Below are positions 45,378 to 54,629 of a stretch of DNA of 64,000 bases, one piece after another. A program made the translations under genes and the position numbers. Position 1 is the stretch's first letter. Each line of letters starts with the position of its first letter. The notes below the pieces were generated by a model. The model was not told the origin of the DNA and did no database searches. It saw only the letters and a program-made list of their open reading frames with translations. Source of the stretch: Ferruginibacter sp. (GTDB lineage: Bacteria; Bacteroidota; Bacteroidia; Chitinophagales; Chitinophagaceae); the NCBI GenBank assembly GCA_019638525.1, contig JAHBTO010000004.1, positions 124,001-188,000 on the forward strand, given 5' to 3'.

Positions 45378-46442
45378 GTGATAAATAAACCTATTGGCAT
45401 ATTGTTATCAATTTTCAGCATAATGCTGTTTATCAGTTCCTGCCAATCATCAGCAAAAGATGAAAAGAAAACAGGCGTACAGGGAGGCAACAGGCCACCT
45501 GCAAAAGTAGAAGCCTATATAGTTACCGGAAAAGTGCTTACACATGAAATTGAAATGCCGGGCAGCCTGATTCCTGCCGAAGAAACCGAACTTCATCCCG
45601 AAGTTTCGGGTAGGGTTACGGGTATTTATTTTAAAGAAGGAAGCAATGTATCGCAGGGAAGCGTATTAGTGAAATTGTATGATGGCGACCTGCAGGCACA
45701 ACTGAGCAAACTGAGGGTACAGTTAAAAGTGGCCCAGGAAACAATGGGCAGGTACGAAGCCTTGCTGAAGATAAACGGTGTAAGCCAGCAAGAGTATGAA
45801 ACATACAAACTTTCTGTAAATAATATACAGGCCGATATCAACATCATACAAACAAGTATTGCACGCACGCAGTTAAGAGCACCCTTTAGTGGCAAACTTG
45901 GTTTAAGAAATATCAGTTTAGGCGCTTATATAACTCCTGCTACTACAATAAGTACATTAAGAAAAGAAAACCAGTTGAAACTTGAATTTACTGTACCGGA
46001 AAAATATGGCAGCCGCATGAAAATTGGCAACACGGTTGATTTTGGTATTGAAAGCAATGAAAAAGATTATAAAGCCAAAATAATTGCAACCGAAAATAAT
46101 ATATCGGAAGATACCCGAAGCCTTAAAATAAGGGCACTTGTTGATAAGCCCGATGCCAGCCTTATTGCCGGTTCATTTGTAAAAGTAAAAATTGAACTTG
46201 GGCAAAATGATGCAGCGCTGATGATTCCTTCGCAGGCAGTGATACCTAGGGCAAGAGATAAGCAGGTTATAGTTTACCGCAGCGGTATTGCTTCAATGGA
46301 AACTGTAACAACCGGCATAAGGGATTCGGCCATGGTAGAAATAACATCGGGCCTAAAAGCAGGGGATACTGTTTTAATAACAGGGCTGCTCACCACAAAA
46401 GATGGATCAAAAGTATCATTAAGTAAAATAAACAAACCTTAA
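45378..46442 (+). CDS. RND efflux periplasmic adaptor (membrane fusion protein)
   Basis: The 354-residue lipoprotein (lipobox FISSC near residue 22) has the HlyD/AcrA-type layout: a beta-barrel/lipoyl start with ELHPEVSGRVTGIYFKEGSN, a coiled-coil hairpin (about 95-150), and the second lipoyl half RTQLRAPFSGKLGLRNISLG. It links the inner-membrane pump at 46455 to the outer-membrane channel at 49557. The start codon is GTG at 45378. The three genes form one operon, with gaps of 12 and 9 bases. Confidence 0.92.
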   Translation: MINKPIGILLSIFSIMLFISSCQSSAKDEKKTGVQGGNRPPAKVEAYIVTGKVLTHEIEMPGSLIPAEETELHPEVSGRVTGIYFKEGSNVSQGSVLVKLYDGDLQAQLSKLRVQLKVAQETMGRYEALLKINGVSQQEYETYKLSVNNIQADINIIQTSIARTQLRAPFSGKLGLRNISLGAYITPATTISTLRKENQLKLEFTVPEKYGSRMKIGNTVDFGIESNEKDYKAKIIATENNISEDTRSLKIRALVDKPDASLIAGSFVKVKIELGQNDAALMIPSQAVIPRARDKQVIVYRSGIASMETVTTGIRDSAMVEITSGLKAGDTVLITGLLTTKDGSKVSLSKINKP

Positions 46443-46454
46443 AACTAAAGTAAG

Positions 46455-49400
46455 TTGAATATATCGGAGTTAAGTTTAAGGCGGCCGGTAATGGCAATGG
46501 TACTAAGTATCATCATCATCTTATTTGGCTTTATTGGTTTTAAATTCCTAGGGGTAAGGGATTATCCTGCCATTGACCCTCCCAATATAAGTGTACGTAC
46601 ATCTTACTCAGGCGCCAACTCCGATATCATCGAGTCGCAAATTACCGAACCACTAGAGAAGGCCATCAATGGTATTGCCGGTGTAAAAAATATTACTTCT
46701 TCAAGCAACCAGGGTGCCAGCAATATAAATGTAGAGTTTGAACTGGGCGAAGACCTGGAAGCCGCTGCTAACGATGTAAGGGATAAAGTTTCGCAGGCTA
46801 TTCGTTCGCTGCCTCCCGACCTGAATACACCACCGGTAGTTTCAAAAGCCGATGCAAGCGCCGACCCCATCCTGGCTATGACGGTGCAAAGCAATACCCG
46901 TAACCAGTTAGAAGTAACAGAATATGCAAACAACAACCTGCTGGAAAGGTTGCAAACCATTCCGGGTGTTAGTAGTATTTCTATTTGGGGCCAAAAAAGA
47001 TATGCCATGCGTATCTGGTTCAATACAACTCAAATGAGCGCTTACAACATCACTTTTACCGATGTGCAGGCAGCGCTGATAAGGGAAAACGTAGAACTGC
47101 CCTCCGGAAAAATTGCAGGCGATGCTACCGAACTTACCGTACGTACTTTTGGTAAAATAAATACAGAAGATGAGTTTAGGAATGTTATTATTAAAAATGT
47201 AAATGGCAGCGATATAAAAATAAAAGATGTAGCAGATGTGGTATTGGGTCCCGAAAATGAAGAACAGGTTTTAAAAGAAAGCGGTGTACCCATGATTGCT
47301 CTTGCCATTATACCGCAACCCGGTTCCAACTATGTAGCCATATCCGATGAATTTTACAAACGCCTTGAACAGATAAAGAAAGAAGTTCCGGCCGATATCA
47401 GTTTGCAAATAGCGCTCGATCAAACCAAGTACATAAAAAAATCTATTTCAGAAGTTAAGGAAACACTTATCATTTCATTGGTGCTTGTTATACTTATCAT
47501 TTATCTTTTTTTTCGTGACTGGCTAATTGCTTTCAGGCCGTTGATTGATATACCGGTTTCTCTCATAGGCGCTTTCTTTATCATGTACCTGTTTGGTTTT
47601 ACCATTAATGTATTAACACTATTGGCAATAGTTTTGGCTACCGGCCTTGTGGTAGATGATGGCATTGTGGTTACCGAAAATATTTATAAACGCATGGAAG
47701 CCGGCATGAATAAATGGAAGGCAGCAAGGGAAGGGAGTAAAGAAATTTATTTTGCCGTTATATCTACATCCATTACACTGGCTATTGTTTTTTTACCGAT
47801 TATTTTTTTACAGGGATTTGTAGGAAGGCTGTTTCGAGAATTTGGAATGGTGGTAGCAGGCGCTGTTCTTATTTCTGCTTTGGTATCATTAACATTAACA
47901 CCGGTTTTAAATGTTTTGATGACCAAGAAAAAACCAAAACATTCAAAATTTTATAAAATAACTGAGCCCTTTTTCCGTGGTATGGAAAACGGTTATCGCA
48001 GGTTATTAAATGGTTTTATGAAAATAAGGTATGCCGCATTTATCATCATTGCTATCTGTTTTGTTTTGATATATACAATTGGCAGCAACATACAATCGGA
48101 ATTAGCGCCCATGGAAGACAGGAGCCAGTTTCGTTTATCGGTAACCGCCCCCGAAGGCACTGCTTACGATTATATGGACAGGTATATGGATACGCTGGGT
48201 AAATTCATACTCGATTCGGTTCCTGAAAAAGATGTGATGATTTCATTAACTGCCCCCGGGTTTTTAGGTGGCTCTGTTAATAGTGGTTTTTTAAGGGTAA
48301 CACTTGTACCTCCACACGAACGAAAAAGAACCCAACAACAGATTGTAGATATGGTAAACCGCAACCTTCCCAAATACAACCAGGGCAGGGCTTTTTGCAT
48401 ACAGGAGCAAACAATATCGGTTGGCAGGCGTGGCGGACAACCGGTACAGTTTGTTTTGCAGAATGTAGATTTTGAAAAACTGAAAAAAGTGCTGCCCGAC
48501 TTTATGGAAGCAGTTAATGATAACCCTGTTTTGCAGGGCGCTGATGTGGACCTGAAGTTTAATAAGCCCGAATTAAGAATCATCATCGACCGGTTAAAAG
48601 CAAGTGCATTGGGTGTAAGTGTACAAGATATTTCAGAAGCCATGCAACTGGCATTAAGCAACCGCCAAATAGGTTTCTTTACAAAAGATGGAAAACAATA
48701 TGAAGTTATAGGACAGGTTAGCCGCTCCGAAAGAGACGACCCCAACGACCTTAAATCTATTTATGTACGAAGTAAAAATGGCAGTCAAATATCTTTAGAT
48801 AACCTGGTAAGTTTTGAAGAAAACAATACCCCTCCTACTATCTATCATTTTAACAGGTATAAATCTGCAACTATATCTACAGGCCTTGCACCGGGCAAAA
48901 CAGTTGGCGATGGTATTAAGGCCATGGAAAGTATAAAAAAGAAATTGCTTGATGATTCTTTCACAACTTCGCTTGCAGGTACATCCCGTGATTATGCCGA
49001 AAGTGGCAGCAATACAAGCTTTGCTTTTATTCTGGCATTGATATTAATATTCCTGGTGCTGGCTGCACAGTTCGAAAGTTTTATAGACCCTATCATAATC
49101 ATGATAACCGTGCCGCTTGCTATTGCCGGCGCCTTGCTATCATTAAAACTTTTTGGGCAAACATTAAATATATTTTCGCAGATAGGTATGATTATGCTTA
49201 TTGGATTAGTAACAAAGAATGGAATATTGATAGTAGAGTTTGCCAATAAAAAACAAATTACAGGTTTAAAGAAAATACCGGCAGTGGTTGATGCCGCTGT
49301 TGCAAGGTTCAGGCCTATTTTGATGACGAGCCTGGCCATGTCGTTGGGTGCGCTGCCATTGGCCTTGTCATTAGGAGATGCATCTACAAGCCGTATACCG

Positions 49401-49547
49401 CTGGGTATTGTGGTAATTGGCGGTATATTATTTTCGCTGATACTTACATTGTTTGTGATACCGGCCATGTATTCATTCCTGTCATCAAAGAAAAAGAAAA
49501 ATGCATTGGAAGAACTGGATGAAGAAGCCGCAGCTGCTGTTCATTAA
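46455..49547 (+). CDS. RND multidrug efflux permease (AcrB/HAE1 type)
   Basis: The 1030-residue inner-membrane pump has 12 transmembrane segments and two large periplasmic loops. The N-terminus SELSLRRPVMAMVLSIIIIL, the TM4 proton-relay pair in ATGLVVDDGIVVTENIYKR and GLVTKNGILIVEFAN in TM10 are diagnostic of the hydrophobe/amphiphile efflux family. It exports drugs or other amphiphiles from periplasm or membrane using proton motive force; the substrate is unknown. The start is TTG at 46455. Confidence 0.95.
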   Translation: MNISELSLRRPVMAMVLSIIIILFGFIGFKFLGVRDYPAIDPPNISVRTSYSGANSDIIESQITEPLEKAINGIAGVKNITSSSNQGASNINVEFELGEDLEAAANDVRDKVSQAIRSLPPDLNTPPVVSKADASADPILAMTVQSNTRNQLEVTEYANNNLLERLQTIPGVSSISIWGQKRYAMRIWFNTTQMSAYNITFTDVQAALIRENVELPSGKIAGDATELTVRTFGKINTEDEFRNVIIKNVNGSDIKIKDVADVVLGPENEEQVLKESGVPMIALAIIPQPGSNYVAISDEFYKRLEQIKKEVPADISLQIALDQTKYIKKSISEVKETLIISLVLVILIIYLFFRDWLIAFRPLIDIPVSLIGAFFIMYLFGFTINVLTLLAIVLATGLVVDDGIVVTENIYKRMEAGMNKWKAAREGSKEIYFAVISTSITLAIVFLPIIFLQGFVGRLFREFGMVVAGAVLISALVSLTLTPVLNVLMTKKKPKHSKFYKITEPFFRGMENGYRRLLNGFMKIRYAAFIIIAICFVLIYTIGSNIQSELAPMEDRSQFRLSVTAPEGTAYDYMDRYMDTLGKFILDSVPEKDVMISLTAPGFLGGSVNSGFLRVTLVPPHERKRTQQQIVDMVNRNLPKYNQGRAFCIQEQTISVGRRGGQPVQFVLQNVDFEKLKKVLPDFMEAVNDNPVLQGADVDLKFNKPELRIIIDRLKASALGVSVQDISEAMQLALSNRQIGFFTKDGKQYEVIGQVSRSERDDPNDLKSIYVRSKNGSQISLDNLVSFEENNTPPTIYHFNRYKSATISTGLAPGKTVGDGIKAMESIKKKLLDDSFTTSLAGTSRDYAESGSNTSFAFILALILIFLVLAAQFESFIDPIIIMITVPLAIAGALLSLKLFGQTLNIFSQIGMIMLIGLVTKNGILIVEFANKKQITGLKKIPAVVDAAVARFRPILMTSLAMSLGALPLALSLGDASTSRIPLGIVVIGGILFSLILTLFVIPAMYSFLSSKKKKNALEELDEEAAAAVH

Positions 49548-49556
49548 AAATTACGA

Positions 49557-50882
49557 ATGAAAAAAACTTTTAAATATACCTATTTACTTATTGGTGCCAT
49601 TGCATTGCACACATTTGCCAATGCTCAAAACAAACTAACGGTAGAGCAGGCCATTACCGCCACAATCGAAAATAATTACGATATACAATTGCTTCGCAAC
49701 GATTCCAGTTCTTATGCATTGGATAATTCTTATGCCCGTGCAGCTTTTTTACCAAGGCTAAATGCATCCGGCGGGGTTGTTTTTAACAACAACAATCAAA
49801 AACAAAAATTAGCTGATGGAAGCAAGCGGCAAAGCAAGGGCCTTCGCTCAAGCAACCTTACAGGCAGCGTACAATTAAACTGGACATTGTTTGATGGTTT
49901 TAAAATGTTTGCCACCCGTGATAAACTGGCGCAGTTTGTACAACTGGGCGAATTAAATATTAAAAACCAGGTGGTAAATTCGGTGGCTACAGTAATCAAC
50001 AACTATTACAACATAGTAAGGCAAAAACAACAGTTAAAAGCCATTGAAGAACAAATGAGCATTAATGAAGAAAGAGTAAAAGTGGCAGAAAAAAAATTAA
50101 GCGTAGGCCTTGGCGCCAAGCCCGAACTGCTGCAGGGCAAAGTAGATTTGAACGCACAAAAAGCAGCACGCCTGCAACAACTTACATTGATAGACCAATT
50201 GAAAGAACAGCTTAACCAGTTGATGAATGTAGAACCCAATACAAGATACGATGTAACCGATACTATAACATTTGCTGATGATATTATTTTGGGCGATGTG
50301 TTAGGAACCGTTGAAACAAGCAATCCTCAATTATTGCTCACCAAAAAAAATATTGATATAGGTAAGCTTACTTTAAAAGAAAAAAAAGCCGACCGTTACC
50401 CGGTGGTTACTTTTAACTCTGCTTATTCTTATTCAAAAACAGATAACAAAACAGTTATCAACCCTTTCTCATCGCTGTACAACCGTACCAATGGCTTTAA
50501 TTACGGTATCGGCATTAGCATTCCTATTTTAAATGGTTTTAATACAAAACGGCAAATACAACAGGCACAGCTTGATTTAGATTGGCTTAATATATCTTAC
50601 CAAAACCAAAAATCAAAAATCAACCTGGGCATCATCAATGCTTTTAAGGATTATGAACTGCAAAAGAAAATGCTGGCGCTTGAAGAAGAAAATATATTGC
50701 TGGCTAAAGAAAATGTATATATCGCTTTAGAAAGATTAAAACTTGGTATTAGCACTTATCTTGAATTAAGGGAAACACAAAAAAGCCTTGAACTTGCCTA
50801 CGACCGCCTGATTGCTGCACGCTATAATACTAAACTAGCCGAAACAGAATTACTGCGCCTTAAAGGCGACCTGGTTAAATAA
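49557..50882 (+). CDS. TolC-family outer membrane efflux protein
   Basis: The 441-residue protein has a signal peptide (about 1-23, ending TFANAQ) and two repeated coiled-coil halves with LTVEQAITATIENNYDIQLL at the start. The AEKKLSVGLGAKPELLQGKVDL and ALERLKLGISTYLELRETQKSL segments are the paired TolC repeats. It forms the outer-membrane channel of the efflux system encoded just upstream. A short heptamer-like stretch (about 50600-50626) encodes YQNQKSKI. Confidence 0.92.
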   Translation: MKKTFKYTYLLIGAIALHTFANAQNKLTVEQAITATIENNYDIQLLRNDSSSYALDNSYARAAFLPRLNASGGVVFNNNNQKQKLADGSKRQSKGLRSSNLTGSVQLNWTLFDGFKMFATRDKLAQFVQLGELNIKNQVVNSVATVINNYYNIVRQKQQLKAIEEQMSINEERVKVAEKKLSVGLGAKPELLQGKVDLNAQKAARLQQLTLIDQLKEQLNQLMNVEPNTRYDVTDTITFADDIILGDVLGTVETSNPQLLLTKKNIDIGKLTLKEKKADRYPVVTFNSAYSYSKTDNKTVINPFSSLYNRTNGFNYGIGISIPILNGFNTKRQIQQAQLDLDWLNISYQNQKSKINLGIINAFKDYELQKKMLALEEENILLAKENVYIALERLKLGISTYLELRETQKSLELAYDRLIAARYNTKLAETELLRLKGDLVK

Positions 50883-50925
50883 GTTATTTAAGTTTATTAT
50901 TACTTTTCATAAAAACCAGTACGGT

Positions 50926-50933
50926 TATATTTG
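50926..50933 (+). promoter_or_regulatory. -7 promoter element TATATTTG for purE
   Basis: This TAnnTTTG match lies about 50 bases before the ATG at 50987 and shows purE has its own promoter after the efflux operon. Confidence 0.45.
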
Positions 50934-50986
50934 CAAAAAATATTACTGCATTAATTTCATACCTTAACAGCATAAAAAATTAAACC

Positions 50987-51499
50987 ATGGGACCTTTAGT
51001 AGGAATAGTAATGGGCAGCGAAAGCGACCTTGATGTTATGAAAGCTGCTGCAGAAATATTACGCCAGTTTGAAGTGGAGCCTGAACTCACCATTGTATCG
51101 GCACATCGCACGCCTGAGCGTTTGCGAAATTATGCCTCACAGGCTAAAGAGCGTGGCATTAAAGTTATAATTGCCGGCGCCGGAGGCGCCGCACACCTGC
51201 CCGGAATGATTGCCGCACAAACAATATTGCCGGTGATTGGTGTTCCCATTAAATCATCCAACAGCATCGATGGATGGGATTCGGTGTTATCTATCTTACA
51301 AATGCCTTATGGCGTACCCGTAGCCACCGTTGCATTAAACGGCGCAAAAAATGCCGGCATACTTGCCGCACAAATACTAGCCCTGCACGATACTTCCATT
51401 GCCGGCAAATTAGAAGCCTTTAAAGAATACCAGGACGATATTGTAATGGAAAGCGTAAAAAATGTAAAGAGCTTTGGTTTTAGGAATGAGTTTGATTAA
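50987..51499 (+). CDS. purE: N5-carboxyaminoimidazole ribonucleotide mutase PurE
   Basis: The 170-residue class I PurE rearranges N5-CAIR to [33 protein letters not shown] and [16 protein letters not shown] are the defining motifs. Use of the N5-CAIR route is confirmed by purK nearby. It has its own TATATTTG element. It is separated from purK by the efflux operon, whereas the two are often adjacent. Confidence 0.96.
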   Translation: MGPLVGIVMGSESDLDVMKAAAEILRQFEVEPELTIVSAHRTPERLRNYASQAKERGIKVIIAGAGGAAHLPGMIAAQTILPVIGVPIKSSNSIDGWDSVLSILQMPYGVPVATVALNGAKNAGILAAQILALHDTSIAGKLEAFKEYQDDIVMESVKNVKSFGFRNEFD

Positions 51500-51649
51500 A
51501 AACCTACAGCCCAATAATTTCTTATTGACCAATATTATTTAAAAAACATTTTCAACAATTTTTATTGAAAAGAATTGGCGATTTTGTTGAATGCATGTAT
51601 GATATTGGCAACAAAAAGCTTTCATAATTAATAAAAACCAATACAGCTA

Positions 51650-52135
51650 ATGGCAAAAAACCAACTCATCAACAAAAGATACTTTTTAGTGGTATCTGTA
51701 CTCACATTTATTTTGCCATTTGCTTGTGCAATCATACAAATACTGCTTAATAAAGGCAACACTTTTTCATTTGCCTTATTCGGTAAATGGTTCATTTTTT
51801 CTGCTGTTGGGCTTAGGTTATTTATTGCAGGCATTAAACAAACCACCGACCCGGGCTTTACAGCAAAAGAAATCTTTCATATCAGTAATCCTGAAAGTTT
51901 CCCCATTGTAAGGGAATTAGGTTTTGCAAATATTTGTTTTGGCATGGTGGGTATCATCTCTTTGTTTTTACCAGCCTGGCGGGTGGTAAGCGCTTTTGGA
52001 AGCGGCTTGTATTACGGCTTTGCCGGGCTTCAGCATTTAATAAAAAAACCGGTTGGTCCAAATGAACGATTTGCATTGATAACAGATGTAATTATTTTTC
52101 TTTTTTTGCTACTGTATTTTTTTAAAATGGTATAA
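51650..52135 (+). CDS. Small polytopic membrane protein, DUF6790-like
   Basis: The 161-residue protein has four predicted membrane segments (about 10-30, 40-60, 90-125 and 140-158). The loop GFTAKEIFHISNPESFPIVR, followed by ELGFANICFGMVGI, resembles the DUF6790 family, as far as I can recall it. No catalytic residues are apparent. The following DUF3667 gene is also an integral membrane protein, but a 100-bp gap separates them. The function is unknown. Confidence 0.7.
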   Translation: MAKNQLINKRYFLVVSVLTFILPFACAIIQILLNKGNTFSFALFGKWFIFSAVGLRLFIAGIKQTTDPGFTAKEIFHISNPESFPIVRELGFANICFGMVGIISLFLPAWRVVSAFGSGLYYGFAGLQHLIKKPVGPNERFALITDVIIFLFLLLYFFKMV

Positions 52136-52237
52136 CGCTAATTTTTTGTCAACGAGTTTTTATAAAATCAATCTTATTCAAAGTAAATGATGGCAATAAT
52201 TAGAGTTGAGTTAAAATCATTATTTTTAAAATAAAAA

Positions 52238-52993
52238 ATGGCCGAAACCTGTCATAATTGTTCTGCATTAATTACTAAAAATTTTTGTAGTAATTGCGGA
52301 CAAAAAAAATACAAACGGATTGACAAGAAATATATCTGGGATGAACTGCAGTACACTTTATTTCATACCAACAAAGGTTTCCTTTACTCAATAAAAAAAA
52401 TATTAAGAAACCCCGGCAAAACAGCCATGGAATTCATCAACGGCCACCGGGTTAACCACTACAAACCCATCTTACTGGTTTTTATTTTGAGTGGTATCGC
52501 CACTTTTATTTCGTACAAGCTGCTGAAATTAAAAGTTGTGATGAATGAATATTTCACACAAAAAAATATCAACAGCAACCAAATGGAAGATTTCATGAAT
52601 TTCCTGTCTAGTTACACATCTATCATCATGCTGCTGATGATTCCACTATTTGCCCTTTCAACCTGGATTGCTTTCAAAAAATGGGGCCATAATTATTACG
52701 AACACCTTGTGATAAACGCTTACATTCTTTCGTTTTACACTTTAATAAGTATCATCTTCATTTACCCTGTCATGTACTTCTATAGGCATTCACCAAATGT
52801 ATTTTTTCTCATCACACAAATTTCAATGTTGTTAGTGCCATTTATATTGTTCTGGTTTTTTAAAGAGTTTTATAAAAATAAACCCATAAAATCAATTGTT
52901 TTAAAAGTATTAGCAGTTATTGGGTTAGCTATCATAGGATACATGTTTTTTTCAATGCTGTTAGCCTTTATCAGCATTAGCATATATAAATAA
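52238..52993 (+). CDS. DUF3667 membrane protein with N-terminal zinc ribbon
   Basis: The 251-residue protein begins with a four-Cys zinc ribbon (Cys5, Cys8, Cys17, Cys20 in TCHNCSALITKNFCSNCG). The DUF3667 signature NPGKTAMEFINGHRVNHYKP lies around residues 57-77, followed by five hydrophobic segments. The family is widespread in Bacteroidetes with unknown function; a sensor or assembly role is only a guess. It is monocistronic with no partner identified. Confidence 0.85.
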   Translation: MAETCHNCSALITKNFCSNCGQKKYKRIDKKYIWDELQYTLFHTNKGFLYSIKKILRNPGKTAMEFINGHRVNHYKPILLVFILSGIATFISYKLLKLKVVMNEYFTQKNINSNQMEDFMNFLSSYTSIIMLLMIPLFALSTWIAFKKWGHNYYEHLVINAYILSFYTLISIIFIYPVMYFYRHSPNVFFLITQISMLLVPFILFWFFKEFYKNKPIKSIVLKVLAVIGLAIIGYMFFSMLLAFISISIYK

Positions 52994-53143
52994 ACCTGTA
53001 ATAGGTTCAATTTATCCCCTTGCATCATTTCAACTTATAATAGATTGTGTGGTAAACAGTACCTATCTCAACAAATACGGCATTTTATAAATAAATTATA
53101 CAATTAACACCTGCCAAACTGGCACCAATTAAGTAGTTTAAGT

Positions 53144-53151
53144 TATCTTTG
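53144..53151 (+). promoter_or_regulatory. -7 promoter element TATCTTTG for miaB operon
   Basis: This TAnnTTTG match lies 23 bases before the miaB ATG at 53175 and probably drives miaB through secG. Confidence 0.5.
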
Positions 53152-53174
53152 CTGCTCTAAAAAAAATTATACGG

Positions 53175-54617
53175 ATGTTGGATTTTGTGAAAGCAAAAGA
53201 GCATGATGAAGCTAGGCAGGGAGAAGCATTTGCCGGAAATGCCCTGGCCGACAGTCAAAATAAAAAGCTATTTTATATAGAAAGCTATGGCTGTGCCATG
53301 AACTTTGCCGACAGTGAAGTTGTAGCATCTATCCTGCACGAAAACGGTTTTGGTGCTACCACCGATTTTACTCAGGCAGATTTAATATTTATAAACACTT
53401 GCTCAATACGTGAAAAAGCTGAGCAAACCGTTAGAAGAAGGCTTACCGAATTCAGAAAAGCAAAAAAAAGAAATCCCGGAATGCTGGTAGGCGTATTAGG
53501 ATGCATGGCCGAGCGGCTAAAAGCACAGTTTTTAGAAGAAGAAAAATTGGTTGACCTGGTGGTGGGGCCCGATGCTTACCGAACCCTGCCCGGCCTTATT
53601 GAAGAAGCCGAAACAGGGCAAAAAGCAGTAAACGTTTTATTAAGCCGTGATGAAACCTATGCCGATATTTCGCCAATAAGATTAAACAGCAATGGCGTTA
53701 CAGCATTTGTAAGCATCATGCGTGGTTGTAATAACATGTGTTCGTTTTGTGTGGTGCCTTTTACAAGGGGCAGAGAACGTAGCCGTGATGCACATTCCAT
53801 CATAAATGAATGTAAGGCATTGTTTGATGAAGGATACAGGGAAGTAACCCTGCTTGGACAAAATGTAGACAGCTATTATTGGGTAGATGAACAAAAAGAT
53901 GAACGTATCACTTTTGCTATGCTGATGGAACAGGTAGCGCTTATATCTCCCTTGCTACGGGTACGTTTTTCTACTTCTCATCCAAAAGATATTACCGACG
54001 AAGTACTGCACACAATTGCCAAATACGAAAATATTTGCAACTACATACACTTGCCGGTACAAAGCGGCAGCAGCCGAATACTGCAGTTGATGAACCGTAC
54101 CTACAGCAGGGAATGGTATATTACAAAAGTGAACCGTATTAAAGAACTGATACCTGATTGTGGCTTATCTACTGATATGATAGCAGGTTTTTGTACCGAA
54201 ACTGAAGAAGACCACCAACAATCGTTAAGTCTTTTGGAATATTGCAAATACGATTTGGCCTATATGTATTTTTACAGCGAAAGACCGGGAACCCTTGCTG
54301 CCCGCAGGTTTGAAGATGATGTACCACTTGATGTTAAGAAAAGAAGGCTGCAGGAAATGATTGACCTGCACCGCATACATTCTTTACAAAGTATGCAGCG
54401 GGATGTAGGAAAAACATTTAAAATATTGGTAGAAGGCTCATCCAAAAAAAATGAAGATGAACTTTTTGGAAGAACGGATCAAAATAAAGTAGTGGTATTT
54501 GCTAAAGGAAACATTAAACCAGGCCAATATGTTTATACAAAAATAAACAGTTGCACAGCAGGTACGCTTATTGGTGAAGTAATACCTGCTGCTGATAAAC
54601 GGCCAATAATTAATTAA
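53175..54617 (+). CDS. miaB: tRNA-2-methylthio-N6-dimethylallyladenosine synthase MiaB
   Basis: The 480-residue radical SAM methylthiotransferase modifies A37 of tRNAs reading codons starting with U. The N-terminal domain starts YIESYGCAMNFADSEVVAS, the radical SAM triad is in MRGCNNMCSFCVVPFTRGR and the C-terminal TRAM domain is about residues 410-475. It is a paralogue of rimO at 11466. It starts a run of closely spaced genes leading to lptE and secG. Confidence 0.95.
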   Translation: MLDFVKAKEHDEARQGEAFAGNALADSQNKKLFYIESYGCAMNFADSEVVASILHENGFGATTDFTQADLIFINTCSIREKAEQTVRRRLTEFRKAKKRNPGMLVGVLGCMAERLKAQFLEEEKLVDLVVGPDAYRTLPGLIEEAETGQKAVNVLLSRDETYADISPIRLNSNGVTAFVSIMRGCNNMCSFCVVPFTRGRERSRDAHSIINECKALFDEGYREVTLLGQNVDSYYWVDEQKDERITFAMLMEQVALISPLLRVRFSTSHPKDITDEVLHTIAKYENICNYIHLPVQSGSSRILQLMNRTYSREWYITKVNRIKELIPDCGLSTDMIAGFCTETEEDHQQSLSLLEYCKYDLAYMYFYSERPGTLAARRFEDDVPLDVKKRRLQEMIDLHRIHSLQSMQRDVGKTFKILVEGSSKKNEDELFGRTDQNKVVVFAKGNIKPGQYVYTKINSCTAGTLIGEVIPAADKRPIIN

Positions 54618-54629
54618 GGCATTACAAAC

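Noticed and set aside
53120..53136. TGGCAC in front of miaB as a sigma-54 -24 element
   Set aside because: No TTGC at the required distance; the TATCTTTG element nearby explains the promoter.
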